From contig NZ_SNUT01000009.1 in assembly GCF_012027615.1 (NCBI RefSeq), positions 1-64,000 on the forward strand: a stretch of DNA of 64,000 nt, read 5' to 3'. This stretch comes from Thermococcus sp. 21S7. GTDB lineage: Archaea; Methanobacteriota_B; Thermococci; Thermococcales; Thermococcaceae. Shown in pieces: positions 37,820 through 46,701 of the stretch. The position numbers and the translations under genes were made by a program. Position 1 is the first letter of the stretch, and each line of letters begins with the position of its first letter. The notes beneath the pieces are model-generated. The model saw only the letters and a list, made by a program, of their open reading frames with translations, was not told the origin of the DNA and did no database searches.

Positions 37820-38743
37820 GTGAATATTATTGAAACTGAGAACCTCACCAAAGTGTACGACGGTACCGTAGCCGTCGATCATCTTAATCTAGCAGTAAAG
37901 AAGGGAAGGGTCTTCGGTTTTCTTGGACCAAACGGTGCCGGCAAAACAACAACAATCCTCCTTCTCCTGGGGTTACTGGAGCCGACAGAAGGAACGGCCC
38001 ACGTTGCAGGGATAAACGTTCAAGAAAAGCCAGTTGAAGTCAAGAGGATAAGCGGTTTTGTACCCGCGGAGGGCGGCCTCTATCCAAACCTGAGCGCCAT
38101 GGACAACCTGCTCTATTTCGCCAAGTTCTACAGGATTCCAAGGGGCGAAGCCGAAAAGAGAGCGAAGGAGCTCCTTGAACTCGTGGGACTGGAGAGTGCG
38201 GCCGGTAAGAAGGTCGGCGGCTTCTCCACCGGAATGAAGCAGCGCCTCCTCCTGGCGCAGGCACTCCTGAACGACCCCGAAGTGCTCTTCCTGGATGAAC
38301 CCACGAGCGGCCTTGACCCTCGGGGAGCGGTGGAAATAAGGAACCTCCTGCGGGGGCTCAGGAAAGAGGGAAAAACGATTTTCTTCTCGTCCCATATCCT
38401 CAGCGAAGTCGAAGAGGTCAGCGACGAGATAGGAATAATCTCAAGGGGAAAGCTCCTGATCAGCGGAAGCCAGGAGGAGATAAAGAAGAAGTTCATGGAG
38501 GACAAGATGGTGATAACCGTCGAAACCAAAGAACCCCTGGACATCACAGACCTGAACGTTGAGTTTATAGGGTGGCGCAAGACCGGGCCCAACGGTCTGA
38601 CGGTTTACACCTCAAAAGACGTCAGGGAAGAACTGATAACGGAACTCACGAACAAGGGCTACACGGTCATAGACATCCATCTGCACGAGCCGAGTCTCGA
38701 AGAGGTATTTCTTGAGCTCGTCTATGGAGGTGAGGAGCAATGA
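37820..38743 (+). CDS. ABC transporter ATP-binding protein (ABC-2 type)
   Basis: 307 residues from a GTG start. Seen: Walker A GPNGAGKTT near residue 37, a modified signature FSTGMKQRL near 136, Walker B VLFLDEPTSGLDP near 158 and FSSHILSEVEE. A C-terminal extension of about 85 residues is typical of drug or lipid exporters (NatA/CcmA-like). It overlaps the permease gene by four bases. Confidence 0.93.
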   Translation: MNIIETENLTKVYDGTVAVDHLNLAVKKGRVFGFLGPNGAGKTTTILLLLGLLEPTEGTAHVAGINVQEKPVEVKRISGFVPAEGGLYPNLSAMDNLLYFAKFYRIPRGEAEKRAKELLELVGLESAAGKKVGGFSTGMKQRLLLAQALLNDPEVLFLDEPTSGLDPRGAVEIRNLLRGLRKEGKTIFFSSHILSEVEEVSDEIGIISRGKLLISGSQEEIKKKFMEDKMVITVETKEPLDITDLNVEFIGWRKTGPNGLTVYTSKDVREELITELTNKGYTVIDIHLHEPSLEEVFLELVYGGEEQ

Positions 38744-39756
38744 TAGGGGCAATAGCGGGAAAGGAGTTCAGGGACTACCTGACGAGCAAGAGATTTATTG
38801 TGCTATTTGCGTTCCTCCTCGGTGTTACGCTGCTCGCCCTCGTGCAGGTTAAGGTAGGGATGACCACGTGGCAAGGAATTTCGATAGAGATAGGGAAAGA
38901 AAACCTCAAGGTATACCAGGTGATGGGGGGCGTAACCTACTACCTGAGCCTCATCGGAGGTATCTTCGCCCTAGCGCTGGGCTTTGATGCAATAACGAGG
39001 GAGAGGGAGAACAGAACGCTGAAGGTGCTCATGAGCCATCCAGTTTACCGAGATCAGGTGATTCTCGGCAAGCTCCTGGGCGGGGCTATGACCCTGGCAG
39101 TGGCGGTCATTGTGACGTTCCTCATAGTCCTTGGAACCCTCATGGGGCTGGGCATCACAGTGGACGGTACCGCCGTTATCCGGCTGGCGGTCTACTTCCT
39201 CTTCGCGTACATATACCTCATGGTGTTCTTCGCCATGGCGGTGGCTTTCTCCACCAGGTCATCCTCAAGTGGAAATGCCCTTATGTACTCCCTGGTGCTC
39301 TTCCTCGTGCTAACCTTAGTCATCAACGCAATAGCACCCATAGTGGCGGACCACGTGGCTGGGCCAAAGCCCCAGCCCCCGCAGGAAGCGTTCGTGGACT
39401 ATTCCGGGAACGTAACCTTGGAGGAACTGCAGGCGCAGGAAAAGCTCTGGCAGGAGTACGACGAACGGATACAGGAATGGAGCAAGAGGTACTTCGGAAC
39501 CATCGATAAAATCAACAGCCTGTCACCTACCTCGGGCTTCCAGCAGATAGCGCAGTACGTACTGAATCCGCACGCACGCTCCTTGGAGGACATGTTTTCA
39601 GCGGTACTGGGATATGGAACTACCGAGGAGGAGCCGAACTACACCCTCGCAGAAAGCCTCTCGTTCGCCAAGAGGGAGATAGCCTTCCTGATAGCGTACG
39701 TGGTAATAACCTTCATCGCAGCATACCTTGGGTTCGTAAGGGCTGAGATAAGGTGA
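38740..39756 (+). CDS. ABC-2 family permease
   Basis: 338 residues, six or so helices with a large soluble loop (about residues 205-290) between helices 5 and 6. It starts with an elbow segment (AGKEFRDYLTSKRFIVLFAF), and ITRERENRTLKVLMSHPVYR is a NatB-like signature. It forms an exporter with the preceding ATPase. A large Ig-like surface protein follows. Confidence 0.9.
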   Translation: MIGAIAGKEFRDYLTSKRFIVLFAFLLGVTLLALVQVKVGMTTWQGISIEIGKENLKVYQVMGGVTYYLSLIGGIFALALGFDAITRERENRTLKVLMSHPVYRDQVILGKLLGGAMTLAVAVIVTFLIVLGTLMGLGITVDGTAVIRLAVYFLFAYIYLMVFFAMAVAFSTRSSSSGNALMYSLVLFLVLTLVINAIAPIVADHVAGPKPQPPQEAFVDYSGNVTLEELQAQEKLWQEYDERIQEWSKRYFGTIDKINSLSPTSGFQQIAQYVLNPHARSLEDMFSAVLGYGTTEEEPNYTLAESLSFAKREIAFLIAYVVITFIAAYLGFVRAEIR

Positions 39757-39761
39757 GGGGC

Positions 39762-41693
39762 ATGAGAAAGCTCACCGGACTCGCTTTTCTTTTCCTTCTG
39801 CTGACCATACCCCTGGAAGCAGCAACGACGATAGGAATAACGCTTCATACAGGGCAGAGTGTGGTCGTCAATGGAATAACCGTGGAATTCACCGACTTCT
39901 CAGGCTCTGGACAGGTTGCCTTCAAAATAAACGGAACGACTCGCATCCTCTCCTTTGGTGAAACCGTGAAAATAGCCAGTGGAATCAACATGACCGTTGG
40001 GAGCCTGAAAACATCGGAAGGAGCAGTCCACGTTGTATTCTGGGGAACCAACCTGAACATCAAACGCTCCCCCAGCAGCGTCCAGCTTGAGACCCAGTTC
40101 CCGAGTAAGGTGACGGAACCGGGAAAGAAGGTTGTCTTCACCGTAACCGTCAGGAACACCGGAGACGACGCGTTCATCCCATTATCCGCGGAGGCGCCTT
40201 TCGGATGGAACGTCAAAATAATGGGGGGAGACTCCGAAATCAACGGGGTCTACCTGAAGCACGGAGAGAGTGCCACCATAAGCGTTGTCGTCACAGCAGG
40301 CCAGAGAACCGGTAAATTCCCCATCGTTCTTAAAGCGGGGGAAAGCGAGCTGAGCCTTACCGTTATCGTCAGGAGCGGTGGAGTTTCCATAAGCTGTCCG
40401 TATCCAATCAAAGAAACGGAGGCAGGAGAAGACGTCCATTTTACCCTCCACCTGACATCCCCTGGAGCCAAAGTTCTGGAGTTGAAGGCGGAAGTGCCTG
40501 AGGGGTGGAGCGCAAGGTTCATTGCAAACGGAGAACCTATCAAAGCAGTTACCGTCGAAGGGGAAGCCCAAGTAACGCTCGTCATCAGCGTACCGAGCAA
40601 TGCACCGGTAGGAGATTACAAGGTTAGGGTGCGGGCGGGAGATTCGGAGGAAACCCTCGGGGTTCACGTCAGCAAAACCCATGCGGGCGAGAACGGAACG
40701 CTCACAGTGAAGGTGCTGGACGAGGAGGGCGGAAGCTACATAGCCGGTGCCCTAGTGGAGCTTGTGGGGCCGGAAGGCGTTTTGACGGAGGCAAAGAGCC
40801 TTTCCGACGGAACCGCAAGCCTCGAAGCCCCGGAGGGAGAATACACACTCAGAGTCTCCAAGAAGGCGTATAAAACCGTGGAAAAGACGATCAGACTCAA
40901 GGCCGGACGGGAGAGCGAGGTGAAGGTGAACATGCGCAGATTGCCCTACTACTTTGACCTCGAAACCCCAGAACCCTCAAAGAGTGAACCTCTGGGCCAG
41001 ACCTTCACGTACGCCGTTGTAATCAGAAACCTCGGAAGTGAAGACGACTCCTACTCGCTGAGCCTCACAACTCCAGAGAACTGGGGCGGGATGATAGTTG
41101 AGGATCAAAACTCACGGACGGGCGTTGGAAGTGTCTACGTCAAGGCAGGGGAGGAGAAGACGCTCTACGTTATCCTCATACCACCCGACAACGCTAAACT
41201 CGGAAACTACACGGCGACTCTAACCGTCAAGTCGAGCGGCAGCGGGGAGGAGAAAAGGGCGGGGCTAACGGCCACGCTCACCGGAAGCTACGGAATAGGG
41301 ATAAGTCTTGAGAAGTACAGCCTCCGGGCGGATGCGGGTGGAAGAGCGGAAACCAATGTGAGAGTTTACAGCACCGGCACGAGTCCCCTAACTAACGTAA
41401 AACTTGAGGTGAAGGCTCCCAAGGGCTGGAGCGTCAGGGTGGAACCTAAGAAGGTTCCAACACTAAAGGGGAACGACGAAGTCGAGTTCACCGTGGAGGT
41501 CTTAATCCCAGAGAACGTCGATGCCGGGGACTATGTACTCAACATAAAGGCCGTCAGTGACCAACGGAGCAAAGAAACAAGCGTTAGAGTAACCGTAAAA
41601 AAGGGAAGCGGTCAGACGTACATCGGCATCGGAATAATCGTAGGGGCCATCCTCATCCTCGGAATGGTGCTCTGGAGGTACGGAAGGCGGTAG
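39762..41693 (+). CDS. Surface protein with NEW3-type Ig-like repeats
   Basis: 643 residues. Seen: signal peptide (LTGLAFLFLLLTIPLEAAT) and a small N-terminal beta domain. About four Ig-like NEW3 domains follow (for example VTVRNTGDDAFIPLSAEAPFGW and KLEVKAPKGWSVRVEPKKVP), with a carboxypeptidase-regulatory-like domain near residues 315-390 (GALVELVGPEG...GEYTLRVSKKAYK). It ends in a helix and RRY-type basic tail. GGTGAGG supports ATG 39762. Being translated with an exporter suggests a linked surface role; the ligand is unknown. Confidence 0.87.
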   Translation: MRKLTGLAFLFLLLTIPLEAATTIGITLHTGQSVVVNGITVEFTDFSGSGQVAFKINGTTRILSFGETVKIASGINMTVGSLKTSEGAVHVVFWGTNLNIKRSPSSVQLETQFPSKVTEPGKKVVFTVTVRNTGDDAFIPLSAEAPFGWNVKIMGGDSEINGVYLKHGESATISVVVTAGQRTGKFPIVLKAGESELSLTVIVRSGGVSISCPYPIKETEAGEDVHFTLHLTSPGAKVLELKAEVPEGWSARFIANGEPIKAVTVEGEAQVTLVISVPSNAPVGDYKVRVRAGDSEETLGVHVSKTHAGENGTLTVKVLDEEGGSYIAGALVELVGPEGVLTEAKSLSDGTASLEAPEGEYTLRVSKKAYKTVEKTIRLKAGRESEVKVNMRRLPYYFDLETPEPSKSEPLGQTFTYAVVIRNLGSEDDSYSLSLTTPENWGGMIVEDQNSRTGVGSVYVKAGEEKTLYVILIPPDNAKLGNYTATLTVKSSGSGEEKRAGLTATLTGSYGIGISLEKYSLRADAGGRAETNVRVYSTGTSPLTNVKLEVKAPKGWSVRVEPKKVPTLKGNDEVEFTVEVLIPENVDAGDYVLNIKAVSDQRSKETSVRVTVKKGSGQTYIGIGIIVGAILILGMVLWRYGRR

Positions 41694-41694
41694 T

Positions 41695-43470
41695 TCAGGT
41701 GTTCAAGTGGGCATCAAACTCTTTACTCTTTTTATAATTTGCATATTTCCTGTCGAGCCGCTTTGCCACGTACGGTCCGTTCTTCCGGTAGCCGAACTTC
41801 CGGTAGTAGTTCCTGACGCCGACACCGCTGATGACGAGCATCTTCTTGACATCAAACTCCTCCCTCGCTATCCTCTCAGCCTCCGCAAGGAGTTCCCTTC
41901 CATAACCGCGGTGCTGCCACTCATACTTCGGCTTTCCGCCTATCGGCACGAGCGGCCCGTAAATGTGGAGCTCCCTGACTATCGCCGAGGGACAGCAGTT
42001 TATCTCCTTCCGATGAGCTTTTTCGCTCGGAATCCTGAGGCGGAGGAAGCCGATTAGGATGTCGTTCTTAACGTCCTCGAAGCTGAGGAAAATCTCCCTT
42101 CCTCCGGCGGCATCGTAGTCCTCGCGGAGGAGCCTGATGTGCTCTACCTCGGGCTGGATTCCGAACTTCTCCATCATGTGGCCGACTTCCCTAAAGCGAA
42201 TCTCCCTCGGTCTTATGCCCCTCTTCACGAGTTCGTTGAAGACGAGCTGACCGAGGTTGGAGTGCTTGACGCCGTCAACGATGAGCTGAACCGGAATGTC
42301 GCGCTGGATCCTCATCACCCTGACCCACTTCGGGAAGAGCTTGTAGGCCTCAACGAGGAGTTCAACGGCCTCCTCCGTGCGGTAGGGGCGGTACTTCCCT
42401 TCCTTCCACCAGCGGTAGAGCGGCGCATCTGCCGTAACCAGGGTGGGATACACCTTCAGCATGTCCGGTCTTAAGCGGGAGTCCTCGAAAATCGCCCTGA
42501 AGGTGTAGAGGTCGCGCTCAAAGTTGCTTCCGGGCAGGCCGGGCATTATGTGGTAGTTGATTTTAAGTCCCGCATCGCGGAGGAGCTGTGTGGCTTTAAC
42601 TATCTCCCCGACGCCGTGCCCCCTTCTGGTTCTCTCGTGGATGAAGTTGAATATGGTCTGCACTCCAAGTTCAACCCTCGTGGTTCCGAGCTTCAGCATC
42701 CTGTCTATGTGCCTCTCGAAGGCCCAGTCCGGGCGGGTCTCGATGGTCAGGCCAACCATCCTCACCTTCGCCTTCTCGTTCTTCCGCTGCTCGTCTTCGA
42801 GGTAGTAGTAGGGCTTTGCGTGCGTTTTCTCCCAGGCTTCCTTGAACTCCGGGTCCTCATCAAAGACTGACTTATCCTTCTTCACTATCAGCCTGACGAG
42901 CTTCTCCTCAAGGTTCTCTATATCCTTAAAGTGCGGGAAGTCGTTCATCGCCTTGAAGGCGCACTTGACGAACCACTCCTGGTAGTCCAAATCAACGGCC
43001 GGGAAGGTTCCGCCCTGGATTATGACCTCCACCTTGTCCACGTCGTGCCCTATGTCGGTGAGCTGCTTCAACCTACGCATCATGATGATGTAGGGATGAT
43101 AGGCGCTCTGAACGGCCCTCAGGGCGGAGGGTTCCTTTCCGGTGTAGCTCTGGGGGGAGCCGACGCTCGGTCCCCCGGGACAGTAGATGCAGCGCCCATG
43201 GGGACACGGGAAGGGCTTGGTCATCATGGCGACCACAGCGACGCCGCTTATCGTTCTCGTCGGCTTTCTCCTGAGCAGATCCCTGAACTCCTCGCGCCTG
43301 TCCTCCGGGATGGCCTTGAGGATGTCCGAGTTACCGGGAATCTTTGAGAGATGATACTTCCTGGATACGGCTATCTTATACCTGTTGAGCTCCTCACGGC
43401 CCTTTATCTCGCCGTTCATGACGGCCCTCGCGAGCTCTTCAACGGCCTTCCTGAACTCACCCTCCCCCAT
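41695..43470 (-). CDS. elp3: tRNA uridine-34 carboxymethyl synthase, Elp3 type
   Basis: Modifies the wobble uridine of tRNA using acetyl-CoA and radical chemistry; 591 residues. Seen: iron-sulfur motif FPCPHGRCIYCPGG near residue 85, KVEVIIQGGTF, GLTIETRPDW, VELGVQT, and a C-terminal GNAT acetyltransferase domain (QHRGYGRELLAEAERIAREE). ATG 43470 has GAGGTG upstream and a TATA element at 43501-43510; the frame to 43536 adds no conserved residues. Convergent with the surface protein gene. Confidence 0.95.
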   Translation of the reverse strand: MGEGEFRKAVEELARAVMNGEIKGREELNRYKIAVSRKYHLSKIPGNSDILKAIPEDRREEFRDLLRRKPTRTISGVAVVAMMTKPFPCPHGRCIYCPGGPSVGSPQSYTGKEPSALRAVQSAYHPYIIMMRRLKQLTDIGHDVDKVEVIIQGGTFPAVDLDYQEWFVKCAFKAMNDFPHFKDIENLEEKLVRLIVKKDKSVFDEDPEFKEAWEKTHAKPYYYLEDEQRKNEKAKVRMVGLTIETRPDWAFERHIDRMLKLGTTRVELGVQTIFNFIHERTRRGHGVGEIVKATQLLRDAGLKINYHIMPGLPGSNFERDLYTFRAIFEDSRLRPDMLKVYPTLVTADAPLYRWWKEGKYRPYRTEEAVELLVEAYKLFPKWVRVMRIQRDIPVQLIVDGVKHSNLGQLVFNELVKRGIRPREIRFREVGHMMEKFGIQPEVEHIRLLREDYDAAGGREIFLSFEDVKNDILIGFLRLRIPSEKAHRKEINCCPSAIVRELHIYGPLVPIGGKPKYEWQHRGYGRELLAEAERIAREEFDVKKMLVISGVGVRNYYRKFGYRKNGPYVAKRLDRKYANYKKSKEFDAHLNT

Positions 43471-43500
43471 CTCAACACCTCTCGGCTGGAGTTGAGGCTC

Positions 43501-43510
43501 GGTTTTAAAA
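43501..43510 (-). promoter_or_regulatory. TATA box of elp3
   Basis: The minus strand reads TTTTAAAACC about 32 bases before ATG 43470, which fixes that start rather than the one at 43536. Confidence 0.55.
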
Positions 43511-43524
43511 GGGTTTGCCGGAAA

Positions 43525-43533
43525 GTTTATATT
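43525..43533 (+). promoter_or_regulatory. TATA box of the AAA ATPase gene
   Basis: GTTTATATT lies about 35 bases before ATG 43565 and its last bases are shared with the first palindrome at 43531-43545. Confidence 0.55.
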
Positions 43534-43560
43534 CACTTAGTGAATAATTCAGTTGGTGAA
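43531..43560. promoter_or_regulatory. Paired palindromic operator-like sites
   Basis: ATTCACTTAGTGAAT (43531-43545) is a palindrome of two 7-base arms around one T. TTCAGTTGGTGAA (43548-43560) is a weaker copy 16 bases further on. The first touches the TATA box and the second holds the GGTGAA RBS, so a bound protein would block both initiation and elongation. Regulator unknown. Confidence 0.55.
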
Positions 43561-43564
43561 TAGA

Positions 43565-44971
43565 ATGCGCTTTGTAGACAGGGAGCGCGAGATGGAAGTT
43601 CTTGAGAGGGCCAGAAAACGCTCTCGGAGGAAACTCTACACCCTCGCAATCTACGGCCTCAGGCGGGTAGGCAAAACAAGGCTTTTAAGGGAATTCCTGG
43701 GCAAGAACGACATTTACTTCTTCGTGAACCGGGGTAAGAGCTCCGTTTCACTCCTCAGGGAGTACTCAGAGATTCTTAAGGAAAAGGGCATCCTCTCAAA
43801 GAGGGAAACCATAACGAGCTGGAGTGACTTCTTCGAGGTGCTCTTCGAGAGATTTGAAGGGGTTGTAGCCTTTGACGAATTCCAGGACTTCAGGTTTGTT
43901 GATTCTGCCGTCTATCCAACACTCCAGAGGTGTATAGACGAGAACGAGGATAGGTCAATCCTATTGATCTTCACAGGCTCAACCATTGGCATGGTGGAGA
44001 AACTCTTTAAGGACTCAAAAGAACCCCTCTACGGCAGGATTAAGCGAGAACTTCGCCTTGAACCGCTGAACATCAGGGGAAGTTATTTAATGGCCAAAGA
44101 GCTTGAAATAGAGAACCTAGATAGCTTCATAACGCTCTACGCCGTCTTCGGAGGTTTTCCCCGCTACTGGGTGGCGGTTGAAGATGAGGAACTTGAAGGC
44201 GAGAGCGCGGAAAGAATCCTTGAAGAGTTAATCTTCACATACTCAGCACCGCTTGAGGAGGAAGTTCCAAGAATCCTCTCAATTGAGTTCGGCAAGCGCT
44301 CCGGGATTTATTACGATATCTTAGAGGCCATAGCCAACGGTTCAACATCGCCAAGTGAAATTGCGGGCTACCTGAACAGAAAGGAGACATCCATAACGAG
44401 GCAACTACACGAACTTGTCGGCTATTTCAAGCTTGTTGACTACGACAGGGCAGTTCTCGGAAAGGGGGGAGTCCTCCACATAAAACATCCCTACCTCAAC
44501 TTCTGGTTTCGATTCATCCAGCCAAGGCTCAGCGAGTACGAGGTGAACAGGGAAAAGCTTTGGGAAGATGTCCTCCACAAACTTCCAGACTACGTTGGTC
44601 AGAGGTTCGACTTTGCCTGCAGGGAGCTTGTGAGACTCGCCGAAGAAAGAGGCATCATCCCCCTCGAAGTCTCAAAGATTGGGAGGCACTGGGGGTACTA
44701 CAGAGAAGAAGGCAAGAGAAGGGTATACGAGATCGATATCGTCGCACTCGACGCCGAGAGGAAAAGGGCACTCTTTGGCGAGTGCAAATGGAGGAAGAAG
44801 GCGATAAACACTGAAAAACTCGTTGAAGAGCTGAAAAGAAAGGTAGAACTAACTGGATGGAGAGGGGAGAGTTACTATCTTGTAATCGGGAGAAAGCTAA
44901 AGAACGTCCCGGAAAACGTTATAGCCCTTAACGAGGAAGACATCAAAAACCTGCTGGAGGGAAAGTTATGA
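43565..44971 (+). CDS. Archaeal AAA ATPase with C-terminal DUF234 nuclease-like domain
   Basis: 468 residues. Seen: Walker A YGLRRVGKTRLL near residue 33, Walker B VVAFDEFQDF near 102, a winged-helix region (SPSEIAGYLNRKETSITRQLHELVG) near 265. A C-terminal PD-(D/E)XK pattern also appears: EIDIVALD followed by FGECKWRKK near 400. This is the archaeal ATPase plus DUF234 design, common in Thermococcales in many paralogues, of unsettled function. Its stop overlaps the next start. Palindromes cover its promoter. Confidence 0.88.
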   Translation: MRFVDREREMEVLERARKRSRRKLYTLAIYGLRRVGKTRLLREFLGKNDIYFFVNRGKSSVSLLREYSEILKEKGILSKRETITSWSDFFEVLFERFEGVVAFDEFQDFRFVDSAVYPTLQRCIDENEDRSILLIFTGSTIGMVEKLFKDSKEPLYGRIKRELRLEPLNIRGSYLMAKELEIENLDSFITLYAVFGGFPRYWVAVEDEELEGESAERILEELIFTYSAPLEEEVPRILSIEFGKRSGIYYDILEAIANGSTSPSEIAGYLNRKETSITRQLHELVGYFKLVDYDRAVLGKGGVLHIKHPYLNFWFRFIQPRLSEYEVNREKLWEDVLHKLPDYVGQRFDFACRELVRLAEERGIIPLEVSKIGRHWGYYREEGKRRVYEIDIVALDAERKRALFGECKWRKKAINTEKLVEELKRKVELTGWRGESYYLVIGRKLKNVPENVIALNEEDIKNLLEGKL

Positions 44972-45720
44972 ACCGCAACGAGCTCGTTGCCTTCCTTGAC
45001 GAATACCTCAACGTTCAGGCTTACCCCGACAAGTCGAGCAACGGCCTCCAGGTGGAGGGGAAGGCGGAGGTCGAGAGGGTAGCGTTTGCGGTCGATACAA
45101 CACTAAGAACAATCGAGAGGGCCGCAAAGGCCAGGGCAGACATGCTCATCGTCCACCACGGCATGATATGGGGCGGCCTCGGCTACATCACCGGGATACA
45201 CTACAGGCGCCTGAAGGCCCTCATGGAGAGCGGGATAAACCTCTACGCCGCCCATCTGCCCCTGGATGCGCACCCCGAGGTCGGCAACAACGTCGAGCTG
45301 CTCCGCCTCCTCGGTATTGAGCCCAGGGGCCCCTTCGGCGAGTACCGGGGGCTGAGCGTGGGATTCTATGGGGAGTTCGCTGAGCCGCAGCCCATCGAGA
45401 AGGTGGCACAGGTAATAGCCGAGAAGCTTGGAACGACCGTGAAGACCTACGAGTTCGGGGCGAGGGAGATAAAAACGGTCGGTGCCGTGAGCGGGGCCGG
45501 GGCCTTCGCACTTGAGGAGGCGCACAGAAAGGGAATCGACCTGCTCGTAACGGGTGAATTCACCCACGCGGATTATCTGACGGCCATCGACCTGCCCCAG
45601 AGCGTCCTCGTTGCCGGCCACTACAAGACCGAGACTCTCGGGGTTAGGGCCCTGATGACTGTCGTAAAAGAAAAGTTCGGGGTGGATGTTTTCTTTATAG
45701 ACGAGCCGACGGGACTCTGA
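44968..45720 (+). CDS. Nif3-like dinuclear metal centre protein
   Basis: 250 residues, full family length. Metal ligands: IVHHGMIWGG near residue 55, a cluster around DAHPEVGNN, and VAGHYKTE near residue 212. The family (annotated as GTP cyclohydrolase I type 2 homologue) has no settled reaction. It overlaps the AAA ATPase stop by four bases. Its TGA stop (45718-45720) lies inside the CTGAC end of the small element at 45717-45766. Confidence 0.93.
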   Translation: MNRNELVAFLDEYLNVQAYPDKSSNGLQVEGKAEVERVAFAVDTTLRTIERAAKARADMLIVHHGMIWGGLGYITGIHYRRLKALMESGINLYAAHLPLDAHPEVGNNVELLRLLGIEPRGPFGEYRGLSVGFYGEFAEPQPIEKVAQVIAEKLGTTVKTYEFGAREIKTVGAVSGAGAFALEEAHRKGIDLLVTGEFTHADYLTAIDLPQSVLVAGHYKTETLGVRALMTVVKEKFGVDVFFIDEPTGL

Positions 45721-45766
45721 CATCTCCCCTCCCTGAAGGGCGAGCCTTTCAAAAGAAAGATGTAAA
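45717..45766 (-). mobile_element. 50-bp IS605-derived miniature element (copy A)
   Basis: On the minus strand it begins after TTTAC with a T-rich left end (ATCTTTCTTTT). It continues as a hairpin (CTCGCCCTTCAGGG) and ends GGGGAGATGTCAG. The layout matches copy B at 57094-57145 and both ends of the TnpB relic at 46702-47177. The terminal CTGAC on the plus strand contains the TGA stop of the Nif3-like gene. No coding capacity. Confidence 0.65.
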
Positions 45767-45834
45767 CACCTACACAAAGGATTAATAAAGATTGGCGCCC
45801 AAATTAAAGCAAAGGCGGAAAAGGGGGATACTGA

Positions 45835-46293
45835 ATGAGCAAGGGTCTGCTCATAATGGCCACAATCACAATAGCCCTTGTTGCATACGCCCTGACCACT
45901 GCCCAGATACCACCCGCGAGCATAGAGTACAAAGAGGTGTTCTACACAAACAACCAGAGCGTAACGTACATTACCAAAGACGGATTCGGACTGTTCTCGA
46001 TGGACATCAATCCCAAGGTTAACTCATTTGAGCTGAGTATAGAGTTCCCGGAAGGGACGAGCTACATGGTGCGCTATGGGGATCAGGTCTACAGGGGAAA
46101 GGACGAGTTCAAGATAACCGTTGAAAAAGGCAGCCTACCCGATGAAGTTTACGTTCACTTCCAGCTTCCCAAGGAGCTCACGAGAAAGCTCATCTATGAA
46201 AACGGTGAAGCGGTTATCACGATACGCGGGGACAAGACCCCCATCTGGCACGCCGAGGACACGATAATAGTGAGGTACAAGAAGAAAGAGTGA
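45835..46293 (+). CDS. Exported or anchored protein of unknown function
   Basis: 152 residues. N-terminal helix (LLIMATITIALVAYALTTAQIP), then a beta-rich outer domain. The ATG has a G-rich RBS (GGGGGAT), and a TATA-like segment lies near 45781. No family recognised. Confidence 0.72.
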   Translation: MSKGLLIMATITIALVAYALTTAQIPPASIEYKEVFYTNNQSVTYITKDGFGLFSMDINPKVNSFELSIEFPEGTSYMVRYGDQVYRGKDEFKITVEKGSLPDEVYVHFQLPKELTRKLIYENGEAVITIRGDKTPIWHAEDTIIVRYKKKE

Positions 46294-46294
46294 C

Positions 46295-46642
46295 TTAAAA
46301 ACATGCTAAAGCTCTTTTCAATTCTTCCGGTTTTAATATCGAAATAGAAACGTCCAATTCCTCGGCATATTCTTCTATCCAACCCAGTGAGGGTGCTTGG
46401 AAAGGATAGACAATCCATAGCTCCGGAAACCCTGCCCTTGACGCCTTAACAATGTTGTAGACTATTCTCTGCCGTATCCACTTGTAGGAGTTCTCAAGCT
46501 CGATGGCCAGGAGTTTTTCTCCATCTTTCAGGACGGCCACATCTATCCTGGTCCCATCACCGGTTCTATACTCCGGAACCGCCTCCAGGCCAAGATCCGT
46601 TGCGAGAGTGACTAATTCCCTGGTGAGGGTTTTGACTTTGAT
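46295..46642 (-). CDS. PD-(D/E)XK nuclease-like ORF without a normal start, probably truncated
   Basis: The frame open from 46295 has its first standard start only at GTG 46540 (81 residues), but protein-like sequence continues upstream to at least 46642. That stretch (KVKTLTRELVTLATDLGLEAVPEY) runs into RTGDGTRIDVAVL. RIDVAV followed by LAIELENS fits a PD-(D/E)XK fold. A GGTGGT stretch precedes an ATC codon at 46640-46642. Still further upstream the open frame runs into the TnpB relic boundary at 46702, so the 5' part may have been lost to the insertion. Either a mutated start or a truncated gene. Confidence 0.5.
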   Translation of the reverse strand: MKVKTLTRELVTLATDLGLEAVPEYRTGDGTRIDVAVLKDGEKLLAIELENSYKWIRQRIVYNIVKASRAGFPELWIVYPFQAPSLGWIEEYAEELDVSISILKPEELKRALACF

Positions 46643-46701
46643 TTTGAACCACCGAATGTGTTGGATGATTCCGATATAAAAGCTAATCTCCGCCCTGAAG
46701 G

